A stretch of DNA of 64,000 nt, taken from Motilimonas sp. E26 (GTDB lineage Bacteria; Pseudomonadota; Gammaproteobacteria; Enterobacterales; CBDFNC01). How positions within the stretch are numbered: position 1 is the stretch's first letter; each line of letters opens with the position of its first letter. The DNA lies in the NCBI RefSeq assembly GCF_021278025.1, contig NZ_JAIBHJ010000019.1, forward strand, positions 1 to 64,000, given 5' to 3'. Below the pieces are notes generated by a model, which was given only the letters and a program-made list of their open reading frames with translations, did no database searches and was not told where the DNA came from. Below are positions 15,910 through 23,835 of this stretch, piece after piece. A program made the translations under genes and the position numbers.

Positions 15910-16746
15910 CTAAGGCAGAACGGCTTCAAAAGTTAAATGCAACGTTGCACCCGACTCGTCTGCTAATGGGTTGCCTTCCAGCGGACCTTTATGGCTGGCT
16001 TTAAAGATGTAGCGGCCTGCATTCACTGGAGTAAAAGTCACTTTACCTTGCTCATCACTGGTCACCTCAATTTGCTCTTGGCTATTACGGTATAGGGTGC
16101 CATCTCGGGTGATCTCGGCTTTAACGCCGCTTTTTGGTTGACCTTGGTAATAAAGTTGAAAAGTCACGGGCGATCCCGCAACAATGTCCGCCGGATGCGT
16201 AATGGGTTTTAACTCTAAATACTGACCTTGCAACTTAAAGGCATCAGTGGTCGGTTTGCCCACAGTAATGTAGGTTTCAACTCTGCTGACCGATAGCATG
16301 GTAGTGATATCTCGTGCATTACTCGGCAGTAATTGCAAGCGACTGACTTTATCTGCGCGTAGCCACTTCTCCGTGTCACGCTTACCGGCTTTGTAACGGG
16401 TGTAATAGACAGGCTCACTATTCACCGTTACTTTATGGGTACCCGTTTCAACAAAATGAAAGTCGAATACCGAGCGGCGTTTACCACGACTCACATGATC
16501 AGGGCGCAACACCTGACCCGTTGGCAAGATGATACTGGCTGACTCGGCACTGGCAGGTTTATCCATTACAAACGTGCCATGTGAGGCTGTCACATCAAAG
16601 GTGATCCACTCACCGTCCGATTTAGAGACATTGAAGTGAGAAGGCAAGATCCAGCGCGGATGCGCCTGAGCTAAACCGCTGGCGAGTAACCCCGAAATAA
16701 CAAAACTAGCGATGGCTAGTTGGCTAACACTCTGTTTAAAAATCAT
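15910..16746 (-). CDS. DUF4198 periplasmic protein
   Basis: A 278-residue exported protein (signal peptide ASFVISGLLASGLAQA) whose mature form starts HPRWILPSHFNVS. This is the DUF4198 pattern, a family with a conserved N-terminal His and an Ig-like C-terminal domain (VTFQLYYQGQPKSGVKAEITR; GKVTFTPVNAGRYIFKASHKG). DUF4198 proteins occur with nickel/cobalt transporters and with TonB/PepSY clusters, so metal handling in the periplasm is likely. The ATG has AGGAA 6 nt upstream. It follows DUF2271 by 53 bp, in the same direction as the rest of the operon. Confidence 0.8.
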   Translation of the reverse strand: MIFKQSVSQLAIASFVISGLLASGLAQAHPRWILPSHFNVSKSDGEWITFDVTASHGTFVMDKPASAESASIILPTGQVLRPDHVSRGKRRSVFDFHFVETGTHKVTVNSEPVYYTRYKAGKRDTEKWLRADKVSRLQLLPSNARDITTMLSVSRVETYITVGKPTTDAFKLQGQYLELKPITHPADIVAGSPVTFQLYYQGQPKSGVKAEITRDGTLYRNSQEQIEVTSDEQGKVTFTPVNAGRYIFKASHKGPLEGNPLADESGATLHLTFEAVLP

Positions 16747-16799
16747 AACAAGTTCCTATTTCTTTAATCGTTAAAATTAACTAGCAACGATAAGCTTGG

Positions 16800-17345
16800 T
16801 TAGGGCTGATAAATCAGGCTGATAAGCCCTGTTTCAGCAGTAGGATCTAACACTTTAACGACCCCTTTTTCGCCAAGATGTATGGGTTGCTTGAGGTAGT
16901 TGCGACCGCCGTGCTCACGGACGACTTCAATATGAACCGTGTAGTCACCTGCGGGAATTTTTTGCTCATGATCATCGACTAATGACCAGTCAAATTTATA
17001 ACTGCCCGCGGGTTTAGTGGCGCCTGTTACGCCATCAATCCACGGCTGTTGGTAACGGCCAATTTTTCGCCACCAGCTACGTAAATCTTTATGCCATTCG
17101 TCTTTGCCGAGCCACAAAGTCACCGTGCGCACCACTTCGCGATCTGCATTTTCAATCCAAACGGCCACATAAGGTCGGTTATATTGACTGGTTTTAATGT
17201 CAGGCAAGGCTAACTCAAATGTTAACTTAGCCGCTGCCGGCACCGTTGTAGCAGAGCCAACACTGGGCCAGCCCAGCGCAAAAACTAAACAGGCGATGAC
17301 GCCAAGCTGACGTTTAATACCATTAGGTGAAGTAAAATTATTCAT
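16800..17345 (-). CDS. DUF2271 periplasmic protein
   Basis: A 181-residue protein with a signal sequence (GVIACLVFALGWPSVGSA) and the DUF2271 core (YVAVWIENADREVVRTVTLW; DEWHKDLRSWWRKIG; DGVTGATKPAGSYKFDWSLVDD). The DGVTGAT motif is also seen in flavin-binding and PepSY-linked families. The ATG at 17345 has AAGGAT 4 nt upstream. The longer open frame to 17471 overlaps the PepSY gene and has no signal peptide, so I rejected it. DUF2271 genes recur next to PepSY reductase-like genes in iron-uptake loci, matching the FpvH neighbourhood, although I have not shown homology to FpvH. Confidence 0.75.
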   Translation of the reverse strand: MNNFTSPNGIKRQLGVIACLVFALGWPSVGSATTVPAAAKLTFELALPDIKTSQYNRPYVAVWIENADREVVRTVTLWLGKDEWHKDLRSWWRKIGRYQQPWIDGVTGATKPAGSYKFDWSLVDDHEQKIPAGDYTVHIEVVREHGGRNYLKQPIHLGEKGVVKVLDPTAETGLISLIYQP

Positions 17346-17368
17346 TGCTATCCTTGTACCAACTCCGA

Positions 17369-17995
17369 TTAGGGAACTGCGATCCAATAGAGTAAAAAAG
17401 TCGCTAAACTGCCCCAACCACACCATTTCAGTCCAGCTATGAAGCTTTTCTTTTTTGGCACTAACAAACACACACCGGTTAGGACAAAACCCAGCATTAA
17501 TAACGCACTAATGTCGATAAATAGCTGCCAAATTGCACCGCTATTTCGACCTTTGTGTAAATCGTTTAGCACTGCTATTAAGCCAAAACGCTGCTCTTCC
17601 ACTTCTCCTTGACCAGTTAACATATCGATAAACACCGAGGCGCTATAACCCGGTCCTTTGAAGCTAAAGCTAATTTCACCCGCCACTAGCTCATCACCAT
17701 CACGATCGCGGTACAACTCGTAGCCCGACACTTGGCCCGATAGCCCGCCATGGCTTTTGACAAACTCAACTAATGCAAATTGGTTTGGCGTGTCTGCTTG
17801 ATCGTTACTTCGTAATAAACCGGCTGGCACAGTGAATTCAACCAACCGCACAGCGGGCGTATCACTAACAAACCAAGCAGCACGATTTAATGTGATACCC
17901 GTCACCACAAAAAACAGCACCACCATTAATAACGCCATCGAAATATAGATATGTAAAACCCGTGCCCAAGACTGAACACTTTTATTTTTCAACAT
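17369..17995 (-). CDS. PepSY-associated membrane protein (FpvG-like reductase candidate)
   Basis: A 208-residue inner-membrane protein with two or three helices. The N-terminal one (VLHIYISMALLMVVLFFVVTG) carries the PepSY_TM His-bearing helix, followed by a periplasmic PepSY-like domain and a second hydrophobic pair (IDISALLMLGFVLTGVCLLV; CGWGSLATFLLYWIAV). The second helix begins after LNDLHKGR, another His-containing segment. Paired His residues in such proteins bind haem and pass electrons across the membrane to reduce ferric siderophores. It is the first gene after the receptor, 82 bp downstream. Reductase function is inferred from FpvG, FoxB and PiuB-type relatives. Confidence 0.75.
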   Translation of the reverse strand: MLKNKSVQSWARVLHIYISMALLMVVLFFVVTGITLNRAAWFVSDTPAVRLVEFTVPAGLLRSNDQADTPNQFALVEFVKSHGGLSGQVSGYELYRDRDGDELVAGEISFSFKGPGYSASVFIDMLTGQGEVEEQRFGLIAVLNDLHKGRNSGAIWQLFIDISALLMLGFVLTGVCLLVPKKKSFIAGLKWCGWGSLATFLLYWIAVP

Positions 17996-18077
17996 GATAA
18001 TTGTATTTTCAGTACCAAAAGCGGTGCACTAATGAAATGCAGGCAAAGGCGAGCCTTGCCTGCTATTGTTGTATGCC

Positions 18078-20153
18078 TTAGTAGCGGATCATCACAGATG
18101 CATTAAGGTTGCGCCCTTCGCCGACTGCCGTACCAGATTGACCGCCACCTTTCAGGTAGTCTGTGTCTAGTAAGTTCTCAACATTAACGCGCATAATCAC
18201 GTCTAGGTTTTCATCGTAATTAAGGGTATGAGACACGCCTAAGTCAAAACGGGTGTAAGCGTCTTTCTTATAGGTGTTTTGTTCATCGCCGTATCGCGCG
18301 CCTTGATAAATTGCGCCAAGGTTTACGTCTGTTCCTTGCTCAAACGAATAGCGAGCCCACAAGCTACCTGATAGCTCAGGTACATCTGTAGGGCGGTTAC
18401 CATTAATGCTGGCATCAAATTTATCTTTAATTTCAGCGTCTAACGCCATCATCGATGCATTTAATGACAGTGCATTACTGATGTAACCTGTGGCGGCAAA
18501 CTCAATACCGCGATGCACTTGTTCACCCGCTTGTGTGGTTTCTATTTGGCCATTAGGAGCATCTTGGCTAATCAGGATGTTTTCTTGGCTGATATCAAAC
18601 AAAGCACCCGACAGGTACAAGCGGTTATCCAATAATTCCCATTTGGTTCCCAGCTCTAGTAGCTTGCCTTTGATAGGGTCGAGCTCCATGCCATTGTTAA
18701 CATCACGAGGGTTATCAATCGGGTTTTTCGGCTCAAAGCTTTCTGAGTAGGTGAAGTAAATTGAGCTATTCACATTGGGATGTAAGATCACCGCCGCTTT
18801 AGGCAAAATATTGCTAAACGAGTCGGTTTTAGTTTCTTCACGATCAAAACGCACACCCGCAAGCACTTGCCAATATTGGTTGATGGTCGCTAAATCTTGT
18901 AAATAAATACCGTATGAGTCGGTTTTGGTTGCATCGGATTTTTTGCCATTTTGATAGTTCAAACCATCCGGTTTAGCGAGAGGCTGACCCACAGTCCCCG
19001 TTAGGCCTTTAATTTGTTGTATTTGTCTGACGTAGTAATACTTTAACCAATTTGCGCCAACTAGAAGTTGGTGGTCCATTCCCATGGCTGTTACCTGACC
19101 CGTTAAATCAACGTATGCCGTGTCAAAGCGCCAGTTGTCCCAGCGATCGTAACCACGATATTTAAATTGCCCGGTTGCCGGATCGTAAGACTTTGCGTCT
19201 GAGAAGCTTTCAACGTCGCGACGCTCAAAATCCTGATGGTTATATGCCACGCTGAGGTTCCAGTTTTCTGATAACGCAGCATTGATGTCAAAACCAATGT
19301 TTTCAACATCGTTTTCAATTTTAGACCACTGCGCATCCCAGATATGCTTGTTGCCCAATACGGCTTTGCCATCTTGAATGTAGGCACCAGAATCGACACT
19401 GCCATGATCATTGGTGCGATCGTAATGCATCGACAGCAGTACTTTATCGTTTAAGTCATAGTCCAAAAATAGCCCACCAACAAAACGCTCTGTTGAAGGG
19501 GTGCTACCATCGGTATAGCGACGCCAGTTATCATAACTTTGCTTAGCGAGCACAGTGCGGCCACGCAAAGTTTGCGCTTGGTTTAACGAGCCGCTGACAT
19601 CAAGCACACTGCGAAAAGCATTATTTGCCCCCACGTCTTGAGAAAAATTAACCAAGGTGTCATGAGTTGGCTTTTTTGACACCATGTTAACTAAGCCGCC
19701 CGGAGCCGATTTACCATACAATAAGCCAGAGGGTCCCTTTAGTACTTCTATACGTTCAAGTAATTCAATAGGCTGACGATAGTGTGACCAATGCTGCTTA
19801 CCATCACGTAAAAAGCTGCTACTGCTGCTTAATTCAAAACCACGTAAGGAAAATCGTTCACGGTTACGGCTATCACCACCAGCGGATATACTGGCGTCAT
19901 TTTCTAACACATCACCCAACGTACTCGCCCGTTGCTCATCGATAATTTGCTCATCAATTACATTCACTTGTCCTGGCGTTTCTAACTGCGTGGTTTCCAT
20001 ACGCATTGACGTTGAATTAGTATCCACTTTATAACTTGAGTGTTGACCAACCACGACCATGGCATCATCGTCGTTACTCGTCGTTTGAGCCAAAACAAAA
20101 GAAGGGGTTAAGATGGCCGCAATAATCAAACTGAGCGGGCTTTTTGCAAACAT
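18078..20153 (-). CDS. TonB-dependent siderophore receptor
   Basis: A 691-residue outer-membrane receptor. It has a signal peptide (residues 1-22), a plug domain (RASTLGDVLENDASISAGG; ERFSLRGFELS; IEVLKGPSGLLYGKSAPGG; VNMVSKKPTHD) and a 22-strand barrel ending in the aromatic NASVMIRY. Plug wording and spacing are those of the FhuA/FoxA/FpvA hydroxamate-siderophore group. I see no extra N-terminal signalling domain, so it probably does not act through an anti-sigma factor. It is the first gene of the ten-gene metal operon, with a Fur-box-like sequence 116 bp upstream. It should import a ferric siderophore, perhaps made by other organisms, since no siderophore synthesis genes are in the window. 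Confidence 0.88.
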   Translation of the reverse strand: MFAKSPLSLIIAAILTPSFVLAQTTSNDDDAMVVVGQHSSYKVDTNSTSMRMETTQLETPGQVNVIDEQIIDEQRASTLGDVLENDASISAGGDSRNRERFSLRGFELSSSSSFLRDGKQHWSHYRQPIELLERIEVLKGPSGLLYGKSAPGGLVNMVSKKPTHDTLVNFSQDVGANNAFRSVLDVSGSLNQAQTLRGRTVLAKQSYDNWRRYTDGSTPSTERFVGGLFLDYDLNDKVLLSMHYDRTNDHGSVDSGAYIQDGKAVLGNKHIWDAQWSKIENDVENIGFDINAALSENWNLSVAYNHQDFERRDVESFSDAKSYDPATGQFKYRGYDRWDNWRFDTAYVDLTGQVTAMGMDHQLLVGANWLKYYYVRQIQQIKGLTGTVGQPLAKPDGLNYQNGKKSDATKTDSYGIYLQDLATINQYWQVLAGVRFDREETKTDSFSNILPKAAVILHPNVNSSIYFTYSESFEPKNPIDNPRDVNNGMELDPIKGKLLELGTKWELLDNRLYLSGALFDISQENILISQDAPNGQIETTQAGEQVHRGIEFAATGYISNALSLNASMMALDAEIKDKFDASINGNRPTDVPELSGSLWARYSFEQGTDVNLGAIYQGARYGDEQNTYKKDAYTRFDLGVSHTLNYDENLDVIMRVNVENLLDTDYLKGGGQSGTAVGEGRNLNASVMIRY

Positions 20154-20268
20154 ATTCCGTTATCTCCGAAAACAACTTATGCTACTTGCCCCGAAATTCT
20201 TCATCAGCAAGTAACTAATTTAGGAGCCACCTGAGGTGACTAACGCTTTAAGGACTGGTAATATAACT

Positions 20269-20287
20269 GATAACCATTTTCATTTGC
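20269..20287 (-). promoter_or_regulatory. Fur-box-like operator upstream of the TonB receptor operon
   Basis: On the minus strand the 19-mer GCAAATGAAAATGGTTATC matches the classical Fur consensus (GATAATGATAATCATTATC) at 14 of 19 positions by hand count. It lies 116 bp upstream of the receptor start, so iron repression of the whole operon is plausible. It is close to the 3' end of the divergent regulator gene, which leaves room for a promoter in 20154-20313. Confidence 0.55.
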
Positions 20288-20313
20288 ATTTAATTTACAA
20301 TCTTTGCATTTGC

Positions 20314-20973
20314 CTACTGTGGCAGCTCAAACCGGTAACCCACTCCTCTCACTGTTTTGATCAATGCCATGTTAAGCCCTGTCTTAATCATTTTTTTACG
20401 AATATTACTTATGTGCACATCAAGGTTGCGATCAAATGGGCTGTATTCGCGCTGCAACACACCTTCTTGCAGCTCTATTTTAGAAACCGCATCTCCCTTT
20501 CGGGCAAATAAATAGTTCAGTAGCTCCATTTCTGTGTTAGTTAAAGGAAGGCGTTTCAAGCGTTGATTAAATTGCATATCGTCTGATTTTAACGGTTTAC
20601 GCTGCTGCTCGATGCTCACACGACGTAACATGGCGTACACACAGGCCAACAATTCATTACTGTTGTCCGATTTAGTCACGCAGATGTCTACACCATGACG
20701 ATAAGCTTTCGTTCGTTGCTCTGCACTAAAACACGCCAACAAACCGATGATGGGCATATCAAAACGCTGCCTTGCTCGCTGAATAAACGCACGTCCTTGC
20801 GCTGCGGGTAAATTAATGTCACTGATGACCAAGTCAACCATTTGACGACTAAGATACGCAAGGGCTTTTTCGGGACACGCTATCACTTGGCATTCATAGC
20901 CTGCCTGAGAGAGTTGTATTTTGTTGCGTGTACAAGCTTTGACATCGGGGTCAACAATAAGGATACGGGACAT
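20314..20973 (-). CDS. OmpR/PhoB-family response regulator, no partner kinase nearby
   Basis: A 219-residue two-domain regulator. The receiver has the acidic pocket (IVDPD), the phospho-acceptor Asp in LVISDINLPAAQG and a conserved Lys (CVTKSDN). The winged-helix DNA-binding domain (LPLTNTEMELLNYLFARKGD; FDRNLDVHISNIRKKM; IKTVRGVGYRF) is complete. The start is the ATG at 20973; a TTG at 20982 is possible. It is encoded upstream of the TonB receptor in the same direction, with a 160-bp gap. No histidine kinase lies within the window, so it is an orphan here. It may regulate the metal operon, which is inference from position. Confidence 0.85.
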   Translation of the reverse strand: MSRILIVDPDVKACTRNKIQLSQAGYECQVIACPEKALAYLSRQMVDLVISDINLPAAQGRAFIQRARQRFDMPIIGLLACFSAEQRTKAYRHGVDICVTKSDNSNELLACVYAMLRRVSIEQQRKPLKSDDMQFNQRLKRLPLTNTEMELLNYLFARKGDAVSKIELQEGVLQREYSPFDRNLDVHISNIRKKMIKTGLNMALIKTVRGVGYRFELPQ

Positions 20974-20984
20974 GAAAAACAATA

Positions 20985-21003
20985 TGTAATGAGAATTGTT
21001 TTT
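20985..21003 (-). promoter_or_regulatory. Fur-box-like site upstream of the response regulator
   Basis: TGTAATGAGAATTGTTTTT on the plus strand matches the Fur 19-mer consensus at 12 of 19 positions by hand count, including an unbroken TAATGA half-site. It overlaps the translation start region of the regulator, so binding would block its expression. The shorter distance and poorer match make it weaker than the site at 20269. Confidence 0.4.
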
Positions 21004-21053
21004 ATTGTATTTAAGTTTAACCTTGAGCGCTAGCCCAAGGCTTTCCTTTAGGC

Positions 21054-21944
21054 CTAACTTGATGTAGGTTTGAGTTTTTGCTGCCTTACTTGGTCTAACG
21101 CATCGCAGAGGGCATTAACCCCTAAAATAGAGCGCGGCGTCGCACGGTGCAGCCAATCGGCATTTAAAGTAAAAATGGCCTCATTGGCCACAGCAGGAAT
21201 ACCGCGCCATTGTTGCCAATTAATGGTCTGTTTTTGCCCCACTTCATCGGTCATGACAATAGCTTGTGGCGCTACCGATAATACACTTTCGGTGCTGATC
21301 ACTGGATATTGCGCAGGATTATCATAAAAAGGGTTTTCACCGCCACACACTTCAATATATTGCTGCACCCAGCTGCCTTTTGCGACGGTGCGAAGCGGAT
21401 TAGGCCATAGCTGATAAAACACCGTCACTTTCGGCGCATCGCTATATTTTGCCTGTGCTAGTTGCAACTGTTTAAGGTAATCGTTCGCAACTTGCTTGGC
21501 TTTTTCTTGTGCGCCGGTTAATTCACCTAGCATGATAATGGTATCGGCAATGCCTGCTAGTGTCTTGGTATCACTGTCGACCAGCGTTAAGCCTAAACTA
21601 CTCAATTGGTTTAGTTCTCGAACTGAGTTACCGCTGCCCCAACTGATGATCACATCAGGTTCAAGTTGAATAATTTGTTCAATATTCAAACCATTATATC
21701 CACCTACCACGGGAATGCTTTTGGCCGCTTCGGGGTAATCAGTGAATCGAGTCGTACCGACAATTTTATCGCCTTGACCAATTGCAAAGAGCATTTCGGC
21801 TGAGTGAGGGGATAAAGTGATGATACGTTTAACAGGTTGTTTAACAACTTGCTGCGACTCGGCTGCGACATGAGCAGTAACTAGCATTAACCCTACCCCC
21901 GCTAAGGCGCTAGCCTTAACGAGAGAAATAAAGCTTTTAATCAT
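21054..21944 (-). CDS. btuF: Cobalamin/ferri-siderophore periplasmic binding protein (BtuF-like)
   Basis: A 296-residue exported class III binding protein (signal peptide to about residue 28). The opening RIITLSPHSAEMLFAIGQGDKIVG, the middle IIQLEPDVIISWGSGN and the long helix linking two lobes are typical of BtuF/FecB. The adjacent cobalamin genes favour BtuF, which delivers vitamin B12 to BtuCD. No btuC or btuD lies here, so it must work with a transporter encoded elsewhere. Its ATG overlaps the stop of the upstream adenosyltransferase gene by one base (TAATG), so the two are co-translated. Confidence 0.82.
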   Translation of the reverse strand: MIKSFISLVKASALAGVGLMLVTAHVAAESQQVVKQPVKRIITLSPHSAEMLFAIGQGDKIVGTTRFTDYPEAAKSIPVVGGYNGLNIEQIIQLEPDVIISWGSGNSVRELNQLSSLGLTLVDSDTKTLAGIADTIIMLGELTGAQEKAKQVANDYLKQLQLAQAKYSDAPKVTVFYQLWPNPLRTVAKGSWVQQYIEVCGGENPFYDNPAQYPVISTESVLSVAPQAIVMTDEVGQKQTINWQQWRGIPAVANEAIFTLNADWLHRATPRSILGVNALCDALDQVRQQKLKPTSS

Positions 21945-22549
21945 TAATAGTCAAAGCCTTTCTGCGCCTTAATGCCCGCTTCAAAAGCGTGTTTGATACT
22001 TTGTACTTCACTGACCGTGTCGGCAATATCGATAATACCTCGATGACAAGCGCGGCCCGTGACCACAACATGCTGGTGCGCAGGACGATTTTGCAGTGCT
22101 TGGATCACTTGCTCTAGTTCAATGTATTTATAAGTAACCATGTAGGTTAATTCATCAAGTAACACGAAATCTAGGCTTTCATCTTGAAGAAGTTTTTCAG
22201 CTTCAGCCCATGCTTGTTGCGCCGCTGCCGTGTCTTTTTCTTTGTCTTGTGTTTCCCAAGTAAAACCAGTGCCCATGACAAAAAATTCAACGCCATGCTG
22301 CGCTAATAGATCGCGCTCACCACAAGCCCATGTGCCTTTAATAAACTGAACGACCGCCGCCTTCAAACCATGACCCACCGCGCGAGTGACAGTACCGAAA
22401 CCTGCGGTAGACTTACCCTTACCATTACCGGTGATCACCATTAACACCCCTTTTTCATCGGTGGCGTTAGCAATACGTGCGTCTACTTTTTCTTTTATAC
22501 GTTGCTGGCGCTCTTTATGGCGTTGTGCTTTTTCATCTTGAGTCGACAT
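21944..22549 (-). CDS. cobO: Corrinoid adenosyltransferase
   Basis: A 201-residue P-loop enzyme of the CobO/BtuR/CobA type that adenosylates cob(I)alamin or cobyrinic acid diamide using ATP. The Walker A is GNGKGKSTAGFG, followed by RAVGHGLKAAVVQFIKG and the Walker B-like LDFVLLDELTYMV, and it ends with GIKAQKGFDY, a typical tail. It is transcribed with the BtuF-like gene (one-base overlap). It belongs to corrinoid salvage, upstream of the cobU-encoded step. I see no cobalamin riboswitch before it. The symbol btuR is used for the same enzyme in E. coli. Confidence 0.92.
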   Translation of the reverse strand: MSTQDEKAQRHKERQQRIKEKVDARIANATDEKGVLMVITGNGKGKSTAGFGTVTRAVGHGLKAAVVQFIKGTWACGERDLLAQHGVEFFVMGTGFTWETQDKEKDTAAAQQAWAEAEKLLQDESLDFVLLDELTYMVTYKYIELEQVIQALQNRPAHQHVVVTGRACHRGIIDIADTVSEVQSIKHAFEAGIKAQKGFDY

Positions 22550-22690
22550 GTTACTTCCTTCATTTATTTTATTTGTAGGGATAATTGTGCTGTTGCACTA
22601 ATGTATATGATTTAAATTTATTTAATCTCAGTTTTGCTTAAGCTAATTACAAGAGTAGAAATAGACTATTCTGCTTATCCAAAACTTGGG

Positions 22691-23224
22691 TTATTTAATT
22701 CGCTGCGACAAGCCGGCTACCACCCAATAAACCTCGTCGGCAATCTCTGCAATGGCTTGGTGTAGCCAACCTGTTTCATCAACAAATCGCCGGTTGATTG
22801 CCCCCATAGGTACGATGCCTGTGCCCACTTCATTGCTGACCAGAATGATGTCACCCGGCGCTTGCTTTAACGCTAACAAAAACTGTTGTTTTTGTTGCTG
22901 CCAGTGGGCAGTTAGCTGATCATTTTCTTTTTCTATGTCATAACGCAAAAGCTCGTTCGTCACCCACAGCGTTAGACAATCAACCAATAGGCAAGTGTTC
23001 TCTTGGCTGTACTTCATTATCCCATCGCCAAGATTATGGGGCACTTCAAGTGTTTGCCAATTGGCTGGGCGGGTTTGCTGATGCCTTGTAATTCGTTCGC
23101 GCATTTCATCATCCCATATTTGTGCCGTTGCCACGACCGACACAGGATATGGAGAGAGTAATGCTAGCTGTTCGCCATGGCGGCTTTTACCACTGCGGGC
23201 ACCGCCTAAAATGAATCGAATCAT
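22691..23224 (-). CDS. cobU: Adenosylcobinamide kinase/guanylyltransferase
   Basis: A 177-residue bifunctional enzyme that phosphorylates adenosylcobinamide and transfers GMP to it in the nucleotide-loop assembly of B12. The N-terminus FILGGARSGKSRHGEQLA holds the P-loop, and ILVSNEVGTGIVPMGAINRRFVDE is the CobU C-terminal signature. The ATG at 23224 follows GGAAG by 5 nt; the open frame starts 12 bp earlier at a TTG without a ribosome site. It is 141 bp upstream of cobO in the same direction. The cobS, cobT and cobC partners are not in this window. Confidence 0.92.
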   Translation of the reverse strand: MIRFILGGARSGKSRHGEQLALLSPYPVSVVATAQIWDDEMRERITRHQQTRPANWQTLEVPHNLGDGIMKYSQENTCLLVDCLTLWVTNELLRYDIEKENDQLTAHWQQQKQQFLLALKQAPGDIILVSNEVGTGIVPMGAINRRFVDETGWLHQAIAEIADEVYWVVAGLSQRIK

Positions 23225-23835
23225 CGTTGCTTCCAAACTTACATAAATCCGCGCTACGATACTGATTTTATCTCAGATTACAATCACCCTAACTTTTAGA
23301 TGAAAGGGAAAGTCGCGTATTAGTCTATTTTTCATACTTAACTGCTCACGCAAGTTACGAATTTTGCACTAAAATTAGACCTACAAAGCAAATTTATTGG
23401 GTTGTTTTGCAATTACGGATCAAACTAGTAATCTGTCGCTTATGTCAGGGTGTAAGACTAACAGTTCGCCAGCAACTACGCGGTATCAATGAAGTTAGCT
23501 TGATGATCAAATCTTATAACGTGACAATAACATTGCATTACCGAGTCAGTAACGAAGTTACCAAGGCGAGTGAGTTTGATCTCAGTGGCTGAAAAAGCCA
23601 ATAGATTAAGCTAGTATTATGTAATTGTGTGCTTTATAAGGTTTAAGCTAATGCTTAGATGTGATGGCCTTTCATGTTTATACAGTTAATTGTTAAACAA
23701 CTATAGCCAAAATGCCCTTTGGCTTGGTTATATGAAAGATAATTTGCATGCTAATGGCTTAATGTTTCAAACCGATTATTTCTCCTAATCAGAGAATTTT
23801 GTTGTATCACCGATTAAGGGTAAAAAGGAATTCGA
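23225..23835. other. Intergenic region between cobU and the ABC operon
   Basis: A 611-bp A+T-rich gap with divergent promoters implied on both sides. A 61-codon plus-strand frame at 23407-23592 has no ribosome site, no family likeness and unusual composition, so I do not call it. No cobalamin riboswitch boxes were recognised upstream of cobU. Otherwise I see nothing definite. Confidence 0.4.

Noticed and set aside
23225-23400. Cobalamin riboswitch before cobU
   Set aside because: I looked for the conserved B12 box and adjacent GGGAA/GGTG elements on the minus strand and did not find them together.
23407-23592. 61-codon frame in the cobU/ABC gap
   Set aside because: No ribosome site, no recognisable family and A+T-rich random-looking composition.
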